Shown: in pieces, positions 10,772 through 25,700 of the stretch
Layout of the letters: each line of letters begins with the position of its first letter
How positions within the stretch are numbered: position 1 is the stretch's first letter
Assembly (NCBI GenBank): GCA_036785705.1
Contig: JAWUZG010000070.1
Location: forward strand, 693,001-757,000
Origin: Acanthornis magna
Lineage: Eukaryota > Chordata > Aves > Passeriformes > Acanthizidae
Length of the DNA stretch: 64,000 nt
Direction of reading: 5' to 3'
Position numbers and translations under genes: made by a program
The notes under the pieces: generated by a model
The model's input: only the letters and a program-made list of their open reading frames with translations
Databases searched by the model: none
What the model was told of the DNA's origin: nothing

Positions 10772-13700
10772 CTGGGGGGATAACAGCGAACAAGGGAGAA
10801 AGGAAAAGCTGTCATGTTACGTTATTGTGCAACCAAATTATCGCAGAAATGCAGAACAGCGAGAAACCTGCGTTTGTTTTGCAATAAACCATTTCCGCCT
10901 GGCTCCAGAGTTTCACCTGAAACTTTTCATTTTTCACCTCAGCAGCTGATCCTGTCAGATTCTTCCCCTCCTGCCTGCAGGGTCGACAGGCTATTTACAC
11001 AGGACTTGCCTTTACACCAAGGATAATTGCACAAGGGGAAGGTGATGCAACTGATGTTATCAAGGTCTCTGTCAACATTCCCCCTCTCTGCTGCTGCTCT
11101 GCTGCTCGCTCCTGACAGGAATCTCCTTTCCCAGAAAGACTTGTCTCCCATTGAAGCAAGAAGCATCAACAGTACCACACTTCAAAATTACAGTTAGCAC
11201 AATACAATATATTGCCAGCTAACCCCTCACTAATTTTAATCTGGAGGTGAGAGGCATCACTAGCCAGAAAAGGAAAACAACACTTCAAATATTATTTCTT
11301 TTAAATAAAATCATGGGACTTAGAGTCACTCTTTTTGAGTACCTCCCCACTTCAGCTACAACCCAAACCACATACATGTATCTTGCTCCAGGCCCTGCAG
11401 GCAGCACCACAACCAGACTGTTCATGTGGAGTAATTGAGACAGACACAAAGGGACCTTGGTCTGCAACACGGAATAAGTCAGGACAGGTTTGTTTCCATA
11501 ACCTCTGTGCCCTCCACATGGCAACTGCTACAAAGAGCAAGTGAGACAATTGAGTTTTGGTGCTGAGCAACAAGCCCAGCACCCACACGGAAACCTCAGC
11601 CATTGGGTAATCTTGGGAAACGGGACAAACATCCAGACTTGCCTCAACTGTACACACAAATAAAAAAATGCAGGTTTTTTCCACTGCATGAAAGTGTCAT
11701 ATTCATATTTAATGCAAAAACAATCACTCATTCCATACCTGGGATCATTAATAACTTTTACAAGGGCTTCATACAATTCACTCTCAGTCATAGTCTTCCA
11801 GTTCAGCAGTATTCCCATGCCTTTGGCCTGCACACGGGTCATGGTATCGTAATGGTCTCCAAAGAGGGGAATGCCCACCACTGGGACCCCATGGTACATG
11901 GTTTCAAAAATGCTGTTCAAGCCTCCGTGACTGAGGAAAGCTTTAATGTTAGGGTGACCTGGAACCACAAGAGGTGTGAAGGTTACAAAATACACTTCCA
12001 TCTCCTTTATATGAAGTTATCGAAACACCTGGGTACAACAAATTTATCGCTGTGTTTCTGTGGCTGCAACTCAGGCAGGTAAAAATCACTGCAGCTTGTT
12101 CTGAAGCTCTCCCTAAAACCACTCTGCTGAAATTCCTCATGCATTAAATCATTTCCTTATCCACTAAGAGGGGGAACAGCCAAAGCAAAGAAAATTCTCA
12201 TGTGTATGAGTCGTATAAAATGATTAATGGAGTAATTAATATGCATTGCCGGCTCCTGAGTAGCTGCAGGTGGTGACCCCAGCAGGTTTAGCAGTACTAG
12301 TGAGCAAGGGAGAGCACGATTTTGTATGAAATACAACTTTTTAACTGGCAGGACAACTGATGTCACACTCTCCCTACAGCTCCACATGCCTTTTGAGGTC
12401 AGCAAGAGCTGACAATCACAGCAGCAGCCTCATGTAATGGAAAAATCAGCCTGCCCCAGAGCAATCCTGTAACCAAAACAAATCTACCTGCTTCAGGAGT
12501 CATCTGCCTAATCACTGTGTTTTGGGAAATTCTCCAGCTCACACACGCATACACTAATGTTTAATGCACTCATCAGCTCACATTGGAGCTGTTTTGGGAA
12601 CACACAAACATCCAGGTGTCCCAGAAACAGTCAAATATTCTGTGGCCTCTCAGATCTGCAAGGGGCTCAGGGACCCTTTGGTAGGCAAGGAAAATTAAAA
12701 TAAAATATCAAGTTTCATCTCGCCATGAGAACCTGGAGCACCTCAGTTCAACAGAAAGATTATCAGCTTGCAACATGTGCCCAAGTTCTGGTAGAGCTTT
12801 CTTGGACAAAAATAAGTGTTTATTTCTAAAACAGCATCTACAGACTTCTAAAGATTATTCTGGTGCTGTGTGAACACAGATCAGTTTTGTGACTCCTCAT
12901 TGAATAGTGCTTGAATTTAAGGAAACCATGAAATTTGTATAAGGGAAAGACAACTAACATTAGAGAGGGTGTTTAATTCTCTCTTCAAATCCTAATTCAG
13001 TGTTCTTGCTCTGTGACTGCCATGACAGAAATTATCCTGGCTTTATAACAACTGCTAATTCAGAATATTCTTGAAAGAACAAACTGAACTCAAGTGAGAA
13101 TAAGCAATAAACAACGGAAAGAGATACTCACCAAGGAGGTCATTTTGTGGTAACCATTCAATAAGCTTCGTATTGTTGCCTAAATTCCTTGGTTTGTTTC
13201 CTGAAAACCTAAACCAGTAAAATCAAATGGAAACATTATCAAAACCTCCAAAGTGACCACTAAAGGATAGTGCAGGTTTGTTTATTAGAAAGGACTGCAA
13301 ATGTAACTACAGAAAGAATCACCTACACATAACCAATTAACCAAGACATACATCTTTACAACCGGCTTGTACATTCTGTATGTTGAAAAAAGCCTAAGCT
13401 ATTTATGCTAAGTTATGTAAAAGCAATTAATTATGTTACTGGTTTGTCCTCCCTAACCAGAAGGGCAAAAAGATCTACAAAAATCTCTCGACTTAGCATC
13501 GTGACATTGAAACTGCCAAGCAGAACTCACCACCTTTCTGTCCAACATAGGCAGAGGTCCATGATCGGAGGAACAAAACCAAACCCCACACCGCCAAAAA
13601 ACTCCAAGTTACATGTGACTGATAAATAAATACCTAAATTTTAATAGAAGGCTTCAACTGAAATTGTTGGGTTGGCATTTAAAAAAGCTGTTCTCAAGAA

Positions 13701-16700
13701 AAAACCTTAAATTGATTTATTCACTAGAAAAAGGGGATGCTTCCCAAAGAGAAATATTCCAGGAAAACATAATAAAAGGACAGAAGAAAAGCACTAAGAT
13801 AAACTGGGATTATTAACTGGAAACCAAGAAGTGTTGTCGGGCTCATAAGAAAACACAGTGGCTCTAGTCCAAACAAAAACTGATGCAGCCTTTATGACAG
13901 CTTCAGTGCCAGAGCCTGAAAAATTCCCATTTCCCTGTTCATTAGTGGGGTTTCCTCCTTGAACTACACACAGCAGTGAGAACATTCCCTAAGAGACGGT
14001 GGGGAATAGGCCACCAAGACTGTTAATACAACTCTAAGAGTGTGGCAGGGTTACAAGACACCCACATGAGTTGTAAGGCAGTGATTATCTGGAAAAAAGT
14101 GGTTCACATGAACTCCAGCAAATTATATCAGCAATGCTTGATGTGAAGCAGAGCTGACTAAACAGTTTTTGGATTTTTACAGGGAGCTGAGAGCACCACT
14201 TGAGATGTTTTTAGAACTGAGAACGCTTCTTTCTGATTCTGATTCCTGCAAATTCCTCTTCCTTCAGCTTCTCACAGAAGAACAAGCAAGTGGGAAAATC
14301 AGTAATAAAAGCCCATGTTTACACATAAAGGAGGAAAAGGGGCCTAAAAATGTGAGGGAAAGGCGGAAGAAGAAAGAAAATGGAGGTTTTTCATCATCAG
14401 GATTCATTCTTGAGCCCTGGGGTAGTTTCTTCATCAAAAATGGTGACAGTACGTCTAAAATGTTATACTCTTAGACTGTTTTCACTGTCCCCAATCCTTC
14501 CAAGGATATAAACTCAGCCTAGGGGTGTCACCCACGCCTTAATCTGCCGCAACAACCACTGCTCCTCCTTATTACCAGGGTACCGCAGTATTTCCATGCC
14601 AAGTGTCTCTCAGGAGTGTCAGGTTGTCTCTGCCACCACCCAGGCAGCCTCAACTGCACCTTCCAGAGCTCCAGCAGGAAACAAGCATGCTCCAACGCAG
14701 CCCAAGCTCCTCCAGCACTGCCCTTACCTCCAGATAACCCTCTGGGGCAGCCTGGCCAAGGCGTGTGCCAACTTATTGGCGATGTCTTCTGACAGGTACT
14801 TCACTCCAGCGCCGAAGGAGACGAGGACAAAGCCGTTCTCGTGAGCACCGTTCACCCACGCCTGGAGATCCTGTGGAAAGCAAAATTCACACTGAGAACT
14901 GTAGAGGCAAAGCACAGGAACTGTGAGCAAATGTGACTTAGAGCAGCTGTTGGTGCCTTCGTTGCTTCAGAAGCCAAGTTTCACAAATCCTAAACATTCT
15001 AGAAGTCACCAGGAACAATGGCTCATGATTCAGAGTCCAGGGCACAGGCCACAAACAGCAAAATGCTTCCGTGTTTGTTTTAGCTTCAGTATTAACCGCC
15101 AGTGGCTTAAGGCAATTTGTCCCTCCTTAACTGATCAGTTGACACACATTCACAAGTTAACACACTGCATTTTAACTCAGCAAAGCATAAATAGAGCCAT
15201 CTCAGAGTATCAGCTTGGAAGCCCTGCACAGGGAAAGTGTGAATGAAGCCTGGGACTCAGCTGTGTCATTTCCAGCCTTTAAGAAAGCGAGAGTGCTTCA
15301 AAAGCTTTGTTTTGCTTTCATTCATATAAAAAGAATAAACACAGTTTGAAAGAAGCCAGAGCTTCTAAAAACACTGTCAGTTTCTACTGCTCAAGGAGTA
15401 AAGAAAATGTACCCATTACTTTTTAAAACATAGATTTAAATTCTGGGTTTTTCCTAAGGCAACTGTTGGCAGTAGAAACAAACAAAAAAAAAAAATAATA
15501 CTACCACTGACATATCAGTCAGATGAAGAATATCTTCTGTTTCTCAGGATATGGTTTAATTCTGGTCTCGTCAAGTTTGAGCACAAGCCTGCTCAACACC
15601 AGTACAGCAACAGGAAATGAGCAAAGAGAAAATGAAGAGCCCTGCTCACAATGTGCCTCTTGTCCTGGCAATAAATAGGAGTGCAGACAGTAATGGAGTA
15701 ACGCCGTGATATCGTATCCGAGCACAAAATCCAGCACATTGCACTGGGGGTTATGCACTGCTCTCTGCCATAAAGGAAAAAAGATTTCCATTTTCTTTAA
15801 AATCCACAGTTCATCCTTTTCCAGCGCACTCTTTCCCTTTTTTTATTCATGTGAAGGGAGAGCAAGAAGGCAAAGGAGGGGAAGTGGCTGTGACCTGCCT
15901 CAAAGCTGAATCATTTATTAGGGGCTGAACTTCTGACACGAAAAGTTTCCAAGTGGTTTTGTGATTTATTTAAAGCTCGTCCTTGAATATTACTTCAGGA
16001 CCTAAGGCATACTGCAAATGTCATTATATTATAGTCACTGTAGTGCTTCAACTAGTTACATCTTGACGTATTTCCCATCAGCTGTTTAAAGCTAAAGAAA
16101 AAAGAACTTTTTGTGGGCTCTAGGACAAAGCACTCTGAAAAGCACCACTTCCTCCAAGCTCAAGCATGGTCTATGCTGATGAGCAGAAGTTAACACAAAG
16201 GTGGCAGGAAGATAAACAAAAGACTCCTGGCAAGACTCAGATGTAAAAAGAAAAAAAAAAAAAGGACACTCGAATCAGAAAGAGGGACAGGTGGAATATC
16301 TAGGCACTGCCTGAGCTTGCAGGGATAGGGTTTGGAAAGCCAAAGCTGAATAGGACAAGGAATCTGGTGTCAAAAAGTTCAAGGTGCTTCCTGCTTTCTT
16401 CATTTTAGCTCTTACTGGTTTGGCCTTTGATAATCCCAGGTCCCTCAGAGCAGAGGGAAAGTCTAAATAAATTGGACATAGACTACTTACACAGGCCCTG
16501 ACAGGATGCGCCCAGAAATTGCCAGGTATCTGGAAACTGGTGTGGAATGGGTGGGGAAACGGGATGAACAGCAAGTGTCACTTGCATTTTTAAAGAGGAG
16601 AACCCATAGAGCAGTCTACTCAGCCTCAGCTTGATCCCTGCAAAGTGACGGAGCAAATAATCCTGGATCATCCTGGCATCAGAAGTTCCTACCTGTGACT

Positions 16701-19700
16701 GCTCCTCCTTGGCCAGACACGTGGTTTCTGCTGCTGGAGATGAGCCTGTTCTAGCAGAGACATGGCTTGCAAGGCCACTGCTCCTCTGTGCTTAATGAGA
16801 AATTCTGTGAGACTTCACAGATCTGATGTATTCATATAGTAACAATTATGCTTCATTATATAAGCACAGAGGAGGTATAAATATTTCCTTATAATCAAAT
16901 TTCTAAAACACCATTGAAAAATCCCCATGCATAATAAAAAATAGCTGTTAAGTACTTCGAATTTTATGTAGGAGAATAATAAAAAAAAAGGAATTTTATT
17001 ATGTCACCTACAAAAAGGCATTTGCATTTTGTTGTGCAATAGCAAAGCAACTTGCTCCGTTATTACGGTGGTTTCACAGCCAAGCTTCTGTAATCCTTCC
17101 CTTTGAAGGTAATCCCACTGCTTCAGTGGAACATAACATGGACAAAGGTGAATTTAAAATCTTGACAGGCAAGACAAGATCCTGCTATCAGGCTCAAAGC
17201 ATGCGATTTGTTCGTCATATTAAATGAGATTACATTAAAAAAAATTAATGGAATACAAAATAAAATAAGTTTCTATCAACAGAACCTTAATATCCAGACC
17301 AGAGGTGGAGGATGCCTGGCCAAACCAAAGCAGAAGCAGAGGAAATTGATGTTGTCCTTTGAGTTTCTTTTACAATGCTGAATTAGAAAGAATGTAATTA
17401 ATTCCTCAGACAGGGTCAAAAGTGCCCTGTGCCAAGCTTAGGAAGGTCCAGAGAGTTTCATCTCAGCTTATTGTATTTAGACATCAACTCTCCTACCCCA
17501 GATTTTACTTATGCTTTACATGGTGCTGTTAGCAAGAGGAATTGCCTGCCTGCCTTCTGAGCTGCAGCCCCTTTCGAATCTTGTCCCCAGAGGGGTGCTG
17601 GGCATCACTACCGAGCATGGGCTGCGGAAAATCAACTACAGATTTGTCAGGACGAGGGTTCTTCTTGCATATATCTGTGTAATTAAATGGGATCATTCAA
17701 AATGGAGAGAGCTGGGCAAAAACCAGGCAATGGAAAACAGGGACTTAAGCTGCCTCCTCATAGAGCTCCCTGGGTTTGTGATCTGGATGAGTCCATTATT
17801 CTCAGGTTCCTCTAACTTAGTATAATTATTTCTGTGACAGCTTTTTAACACAATTTCTAAACAGAAGATCACATGAAACTGAATACAAGTCAGTAGCATT
17901 CCCAGGCCTTTGGTTTTAAGCTAGATATGAACATCCTGGTACAATTAGCCGGGCCATGGCACAAAGGCTCAGTATTTTCTTGTACTTTGCCCATTCTTTG
18001 TGTAGTATCCAAGGTGTAGCAGTGATACCCACAGCAGATAGAGAGCAGGCTGTGATCTTGGCACATTTCTGAAAGGGACTGAATTCTTCAACAGCACTGT
18101 GACTACACCTGTGTATGTCATTTAATTCTTGCATGTACACTCCTAATGTTCTCACAAAGAAAAGCCTGGAGTGATCTCTCAGAACCCCAACACTGGAAAA
18201 GCACACACTGATGCTACAGGACAATTTTGTTTGCTTACAATTTCAACAGCCTTCAGTCACCTTCCTCCCTTTCCACTCACTAGGGCTATATTAGCCCTAA
18301 CACCCTGCGCACCGGCCTCGATGAACCACTGCCCGCTAAAAACCCTCAGAGACACCCAAGCTCATCCCCTATGAACTCACCCCTCTCTTCCCCTTAAATC
18401 CACTTACACTTTTGACCTCCAGCACATTCTGCCCTGGCGATCTAATTACGCGCTGTATGAAAAGGCACTGAGTCAGGATGAGTCATTAGAGCTGCCCTCA
18501 TTAAAATCAGCATTCCCTGATCGGGCAGCACTTCACAGCTCCTGGCTTGCAGCACAGCAACCTCCTTTTGCCCAGTTTAAAGGATTTTCAGGTTTCCTGT
18601 ACACTCAGGCTAATTTGTTTTTAACACGAGGAAAGGAAAGTACCATTTTGGAGGTCTAACCTACAGAAAAAATCGGGGGAGGGAGTTTGTTACGTGATGA
18701 GTTACTGGGAGTTTGTTACATGCATTAAGCCTTCCTCAGACTCTGGTTCAAACTTCAACCAAGCCCAGAACTGAGAATTCCAGCTTACCATATACATCAT
18801 CAAGACATGCACGTCTCCAAATGGCTCTCTCTTTCAGTGACTAGAAGAGAACACCTAATCCTTTCTCTCACCCCCAAATGGAACTCATTTTCAGGTTTTC
18901 TTTAAACTGAGGCAAGGGCTTTTCTTTCCAAATCCTAGCACAGCCAAGAGACAACACTGCCTCGTTGAGGCTACACTGCCAACTTGACAAACTTAGCAGT
19001 GACTTAAAAACAGGGAACTGGCTTTCCCCTTCCAAACCAGCAATCAAACCTTAAGGAATTACAACCCCCAACCCTCGATGAAGTTTACAGCAAAACTTCC
19101 AACAGAAATTCTAATAAAGAATTAGATCAGACACTCACAGAACTTGTGTACATCACGTCCATTAAAAGTTTAGGCCTCGCAAGTCTAATACAGTGCATTC
19201 ACATTCTGGACTGAATAGTGAACTACATTTTCCCACTCAATTTTGTGTTTCATCCAGTAATAGCTTTATATACATTCATAATAAAGTATCACCTAATACA
19301 TATTTTATAACTAATCAAAATTTTCACTTACATGGTTTAAAAAATAATAAACAATGTAAATATCACCTAATATGTATTACCATTTTCACTTAAATTACTT
19401 TAGGAAATAATAAACAGTGCATACTAAAGTATAAAAAACTTAAACGACCCCTGCTTAGAAGACTGTACCCAACCCTGTCAGTCCTCTGCTTGTTTCCATG
19501 TAACTTCTGTGCAAATGCATGTCCTTTGAGAAAAATAGTACAGGACTCTGTATTTGCACAGGGAGAAGAAGCACTTATTGATCTGTGCTATACTATAGGA
19601 GCGAGGGGGGAGGAATAAAGAAATAAAATCCATCTTTTGACCAATGTGAGACAGGAATGCTATTGTGCCAGCCCCACTGTGTGGGCTTTGTTCTGCCTGG

Positions 19701-22700
19701 TTTTCTAATTAGCCATTCTCTGCAGACCCCGGTGCCGAACACACAGCTGTGAGCAGGGAGTGAGGGCCCAGCTGGCAGTAACCAGTGGTGCCTAATACTG
19801 AGCTTTGTTTCAGATAAACAAAGTGCACAAATACAAACATAACCGGGTGTAATATCCGAAGCTTTCCCTGTTCAGCTGCTCGATTCAAATCTGCAATAGC
19901 ACAAACGCCTGTTCTTTGAATATGGTTGCAAACCACCCTTTCCCCAAGGCCAAGCACAGGCATCCTATGCAACCTCTCCTACAAAATGCTGCTTAGAGCA
20001 GACAAAACCAGATCTATTTTAAAATAGACACCACATTAAGCAATCTTCAGAAAGGAGACACTCACTGATAAATAAACAGAAAGGTACACAGACCGTTTTT
20101 ATCAGTGTCATCTTTTCGGCCATCCTCTAAATAGTACTTCTCTCACATAACATATTTAAATTCTATATTAATATGTTTTTATTTCAGATTTTACTAAAAC
20201 AACGTATCAGAACAGGTGGTCTAACATCATATAGGTGCCATTATACAATCTTTATTATCACCAAACAAACAGGATTGTATCATGTAACCTAAAGTTATAA
20301 AACAACCCATCATTCCACAGCGAACACAGAGAAACTATCACTTCAGTCAAAGTAAGCTGCTTGTATTTTCTTGCCATGAATTTTCAAGTCAGTCTAGAAC
20401 CAAAAGTAGGAGTTTTTATTTGCCCAGACCAGCAAAGGACACAGAACACCCCAGTGAACACCGAGGGCACGAGGCAGCCTCCCTGACTCCACACACCCAG
20501 CTGCTTCTGCTGGCTCTGCATCGCCCAGCGCCTTGATCACACTCCGAAGGTTATTTTCCTCTGACTAAATTCCTGCCTTTTAAAAACTACAGCCACCAGG
20601 CAAAAGTGCTTGTCCCACGTTATCAGGGCTCGCTCCTTTTCATATCATCCGTCTTAATTAAGTTCTTCGTTCAATTAAGAGCAAACAAGCAGCTCCCAAT
20701 GAGGACAGGATCCTCCTGAGCCCCATTTCCCTCTTCACTAATAACAAGTTAATTGTTCTCTTCTGTGGCTTTTATTAACGAGATCTACCTATACAAAAAG
20801 TGCATGCAGTTAATAGTCACACTATTTCCTCGCATTTTGTAATTCATACTAGCACAGAGTAACATAACTCCAAACCCAATACCTTGTACCCATTAAAAAA
20901 GCATACTCAGATTAGAATAAATCCCTCAGTTTTCTTGCTGGCTAAAGCCACACTAACATCACTTGAGAAAGAAACTCTAAGATCTGAACTGTTTTCTATC
21001 AGACCTCCAAGCAGTCACCACCTATTAACCCAAGAATGCTGTTAAGTTCTTCAATGTTAGACACAGATTCAGCACTGCTGAAATACAGACTTTTCCCCTC
21101 TCACATTTCTCACTAATTATTTGGTGCTTATATACACACTGTATTTGCCTAATCAAAATACACTAGGGATTAAAGAAAAAAAAAAAAAAAAAAAAGGTCT
21201 TTAAAGCCTTACAAAGCTTTCCAGTGCCTATAATGTTGTATTTTCTTATCGCTGACCTTTACTGCCTTTTCCCATTTAGCATCCAACACAGACAGAGTGT
21301 TTAAGTCCATCTAACTTTCAAGAGGAATAAAATTCACACTCAAAACCAGAGTCAGGAAATCCAGTCCCCCAAGCCTTTGCCTTTCCTCCCATATCTGAGC
21401 CCCCTCTAGAGCTGCAAGCATATCCAGTGAGGCTCTCAGAGCATGCTCTACCCAGAGCTGGAGGTCAACCAGGAAAATGCCGCGCAAGGACTTCCCTGAT
21501 GCAAAAATCCATTACTCACCAGACCTCTGGCAAGCACCCTGGGAAAGCAACCTTGCCTCTCAGATGAATGGGAGGAGTGCAAAATGAGGAGCTTGCCCTT
21601 CAGAAGAGGTTATTAAAATCACTGCAGAGAGTAGCAGGTGCAGCAGAGGGATCCTCAAATCCAGGGTTCCAATTAAAGACCTTGTTGGTATTACCCCACA
21701 GGCAAAATTCTGTTAAAAAATTCCCCAAAACCCACCTTCCTAAGCATGAACTTGCAAGCATGCACAGAAAAGTTGATGGTTATCAAATGTAAATGCAAAC
21801 CAAGGTTTTACCAACCCTCCAACAGTCTCAATAGCTCCATATGTAGCAAAAAACTCTATAGGAGTTAAGAAAAAACACTACGTATGGAGACTATTTTTAT
21901 TTACTCTGTCTGCAGAACATGGGGTCAAATTAAATTGCAGAACATAAGAAGAAAATTGGCAAGTTCAGTTTTAAATACAGACCACAGATACTGACACATA
22001 CCCCACTCATAAATTCACATTATAATATAATTTAGGTGGGAAATGTTGTCTGTCATTATTCTAGTATGTCACCTGTGCTCTTCAGATGGTAGGAGATAGA
22101 ATTCTAACCTGCAGCTTTAATCCTTTGATCTAGTAATTGCAATTTCTTCTTCATTTTCCTCTTCAGATAAAATAGATTTTGTTTCTTCTTGGAGTTTACC
22201 TCCTCCCTTCTCTTTTTAAAAATATTTATAAATACATGTGAAAGATATATACACGTATACAATACCCACGTATTTTTCAATTATATTTACATAAACAAGC
22301 CATCAGTCATCACATTCTTTGAAAAGCCTAAGACCAGCTGGTTTCTGAGGCCCACATCCTTCACTCTGACTCCCCTCGGTCAGTGTGAGCAGCAGAACAC
22401 GCTGCCTGCAGAATTCCGCCTGTGAACAGCCTGGAAAGGCTCAGCAAGATGCCTCTTCACCAAGCCCTTGCTGCAGACACCTTCATCCCCCAAGGTACTA
22501 GCCATGAACAAATTATCCACTTCACCTTTAAGCAACTAGGACATCTGAAAAGCTGTCTTAATTTTTTTTTTTTTCAAGTCAGTAATATTAATAATTAGGC
22601 TTGCTGCTTGTAAATGTCAAGTTTTGAGCCCATCCCAACTTCAGATTACAGGAACATGGTACCCAAACCCAAGGATGTTCCAAATACTCCAGGAAAAAAG

Positions 22701-25700
22701 AATGCCCTTTGAAATAAATTCCTATCTTCTGTTTTATGTCATAAATGGGAGAAACATGGGAAGAACGCAGGCTCATTATTTGTCCTCTATGGAGGCAAAT
22801 TTGGCAGTGACAGTTAAACCACTGCATGTTACCAAAGTGAATGAACCTTGTTAGTGTGTTTCAATATGAACATGATAAATCAGAATATTCAAAACCACAA
22901 AGCCTGTTTACAGTAGTAGCTTATTAAGGTGGGGTTTTTCTTTCCTATGAATATATATAACAAAGTAACTTCTGTTACTTTTAGCTTTCATCATCTGACC
23001 TATTCAACATCTAAGGTCTGGAACTCTCATTTTCCATTCCCAGTACAAACAACTGTTTGAACTCAACAAATAACCACCCTGGACTGTAACCCCTGAACCA
23101 AGTAAACTTGCTTTTTGATGGACAGCACAGGCCCGCTGAAGGTTTGTTGCTCCTTTGTCAGCTCAAGGGATGCCAGCTTTATGTATGGCATGTGCACTTG
23201 GAGGACCTGCCTTCCTCACAAGTTTAACTAGAGATACTTAGCCAAGCTCCAAAATCAGCCCTGTGTCCTTTTCGCTGCGTTTTGTGCTACACAGGCAGAT
23301 GCTGAGTCACATTTCTTCCCAATTTTAAAATGCAGCAGTGCAGCAGGAACGGCCATGGTTCACCAACCCAGTCCTACTGGAGCAGCTGAGACTGGAGACT
23401 AGCGTTTTGTAACTGTAGGTACCTGGAGAGCTCAGGCCACACTTTCCTGTGAATCAAAACATTAAATACTGAGGGGGGAAGAAGCTTTATCTGAAATATA
23501 TTTTAAAGCCAAAATACATGATCATACAGCTCAGTGCAGAATTTACAGATGTGCTGCATCATCTCCATCATCCTTAAAGGACTTTTTGCTTCCCCAGCTG
23601 ACAATCATATGCATTTTAGAACAGCTCTAGAATTGCTTCACATCACCAGAAATTTACTGTCCAAACAGAGCTCTGTAAGACATATTCCCTGGACTTTAAA
23701 AATAATACTAAAATGATGGTGCTACGCCATGCGCAAAAAGCTACTGCTACAGCCTGCAAGGGCTTATAGATGTGTCCTTGAATCTAAATGAAGGAGAAAA
23801 GCCAGGTTTGAGGAATAAAACATCTCTAGATTCTTCCACCTCATTTTCAAGATAAATATCGGTATCAGCTAACACAACTAGTAAACATACAACTGCCAGC
23901 AAGGCTCAAGGGGGGGAAAAACTCCAAAAAACAAAAACCAAAACACTTTTAGGGAAGATATTTCAAAGCCACCGATTTGCTACGCAGACTTCAATCTGTA
24001 TAATAACAAGCTCAGATAAGAGATGTCCAGGGAGGAGTGAGGAAGTTCCTGTAATTAGTATCTGTTGACAGCCATGGCTGAACGGACAACTTATTACTCC
24101 AAAACGAGAGCACCCTCCTCTGTAGCATAAATTTAGTTTACTCATGGACTGAGTACTTCCCAAGGCAGCACCCCTCACTCGTAGCACCCCTCAGCTTCCT
24201 GCCCTGATTCAGGGACATATCTGATCAGGCTGATTAATGCCTAGTACACATCACCCTGGTCACAAGGTATAAATGTGAGAGCAGAGGTTTCCCTGCTCTT
24301 AAAAGGGTGCTCCTTTAAAAAGCCAGCTTCATTCAGATTCCTCAGGAGAATTATAGTGAGGAAGACACAGAGGAGCCTTTTATTTTCCTAATGGCCAATG
24401 ACAGTTATCTGGAAAATACTGCCGGGAACACCATACCCTTGGTAGCTTAAGTCACTGATGACCTTAAGGACTTGATAACCACTCTGTCTCTAGCTTTTTA
24501 TCTTTTAAGGCTACTTCTGTTCACACTGCCCTCCACATAATTCAACATACAGTTTTATGAGTTGAGTACACAGATCCTGGACTCCGCACCCATCACCCAT
24601 AAGTGAATAAAATTTTATATGCACGTGGGATAGTCACCTTAACCAGCTCCTTGTCTTTCACAGAGCAGCACTGCACACTTTACGCAAAAAGCACCTTCTA
24701 AACCCAGTTTAACCAGTTTAATTAGAGAAAATGTCACACTGGCCATCACAGAGGACAACTAGAATTGCCTACGCAGAGCTCTACAAAGCGACCATCAGCC
24801 CTCCCACCACGGCAGAGCAGAGTGACAAGGTATGCTCGGCTGCATCCACCCGCAGCAGGGATCGGGAGGGGCCGTGTGCCATCCCCAGGCACTTCAGCCT
24901 GACACTGCCTGCCTGCACAGGTAAGGCTGACCCCACCATGCCGAGCAGGGAGCCGCAAAGCGCCGCAGGGAGCCGGGCAGAGCGGTGACCTCCAAAGGAC
25001 CCGCTGCTCTCCCCGCTGGCTCCCCCTCCTTGGCACGCCGATCACTGCGACTTCCCGAGGGACACTGCGCCAAGCGCAGACCGACACCGGGGTCCTGCCT
25101 GGGAGCGAGAGCAAGGAGGAGGATCGGAGTCTTCCCGAGGCATCTGGGCGAGCTGTAACCCAGAGACACTCTCGTCGTTTGTGTGCCACAGCCGGGGGCT
25201 GCAGCGTAATTGCTACAGAGCTCAGCGGCAGCTAAAAGTCATGCTTGACACAAGCTAGCTGCAGGATCAGCAGGGAGGATGTGCCCCAGGATCGAAACAT
25301 TAATGCAGATGGGACAGCAGAGCTGGGTCAGGTTATATATTAATGTATATATAAAATATAATATTCATGCAGATGACCAGCAAAGCTGGATCAGATTTGT
25401 TTCCCCTCACACACACACAGTTACATGACATGAATATTCAGCACCCACTGCTGCGTGCTACCTTTAAAGCTGTGGTTTTCTAACTTTTCTTTCAAGACGT
25501 TCAAGGAACAGGTGTTGAATCTGAGCAGCCACAAAACGGAGCTACGCCATCCCCTGGAATGAAAGAATGGCCACCCTGTAACACCTTAAAAGATCCTGAC
25601 CTTTATCTCCTCATCGACTGCTTAATTGTCACTCTCTGCCTCCTACTTTTATGATGTTGCTTATGAACAGAAAGCTGAACTTTTCAGTTATGTGGAGGCA

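Noticed and set aside
11603..12082. 159-codon plus-strand frame opposite UGT8 exon 5
   Set aside because: Shadow of the conserved coding exon on the other strand.
18281..18299. TAGGGCTA / TAGCCCTA inverted repeat
   Set aside because: Only 8-bp arms; several of this size are expected by chance in 64 kb.
24746..25189. 147-codon minus-strand frame in intron 2
   Set aside because: It coincides with the CpG-rich patch; Arg/Gly/Pro-rich without a domain; more likely regulatory or non-coding.
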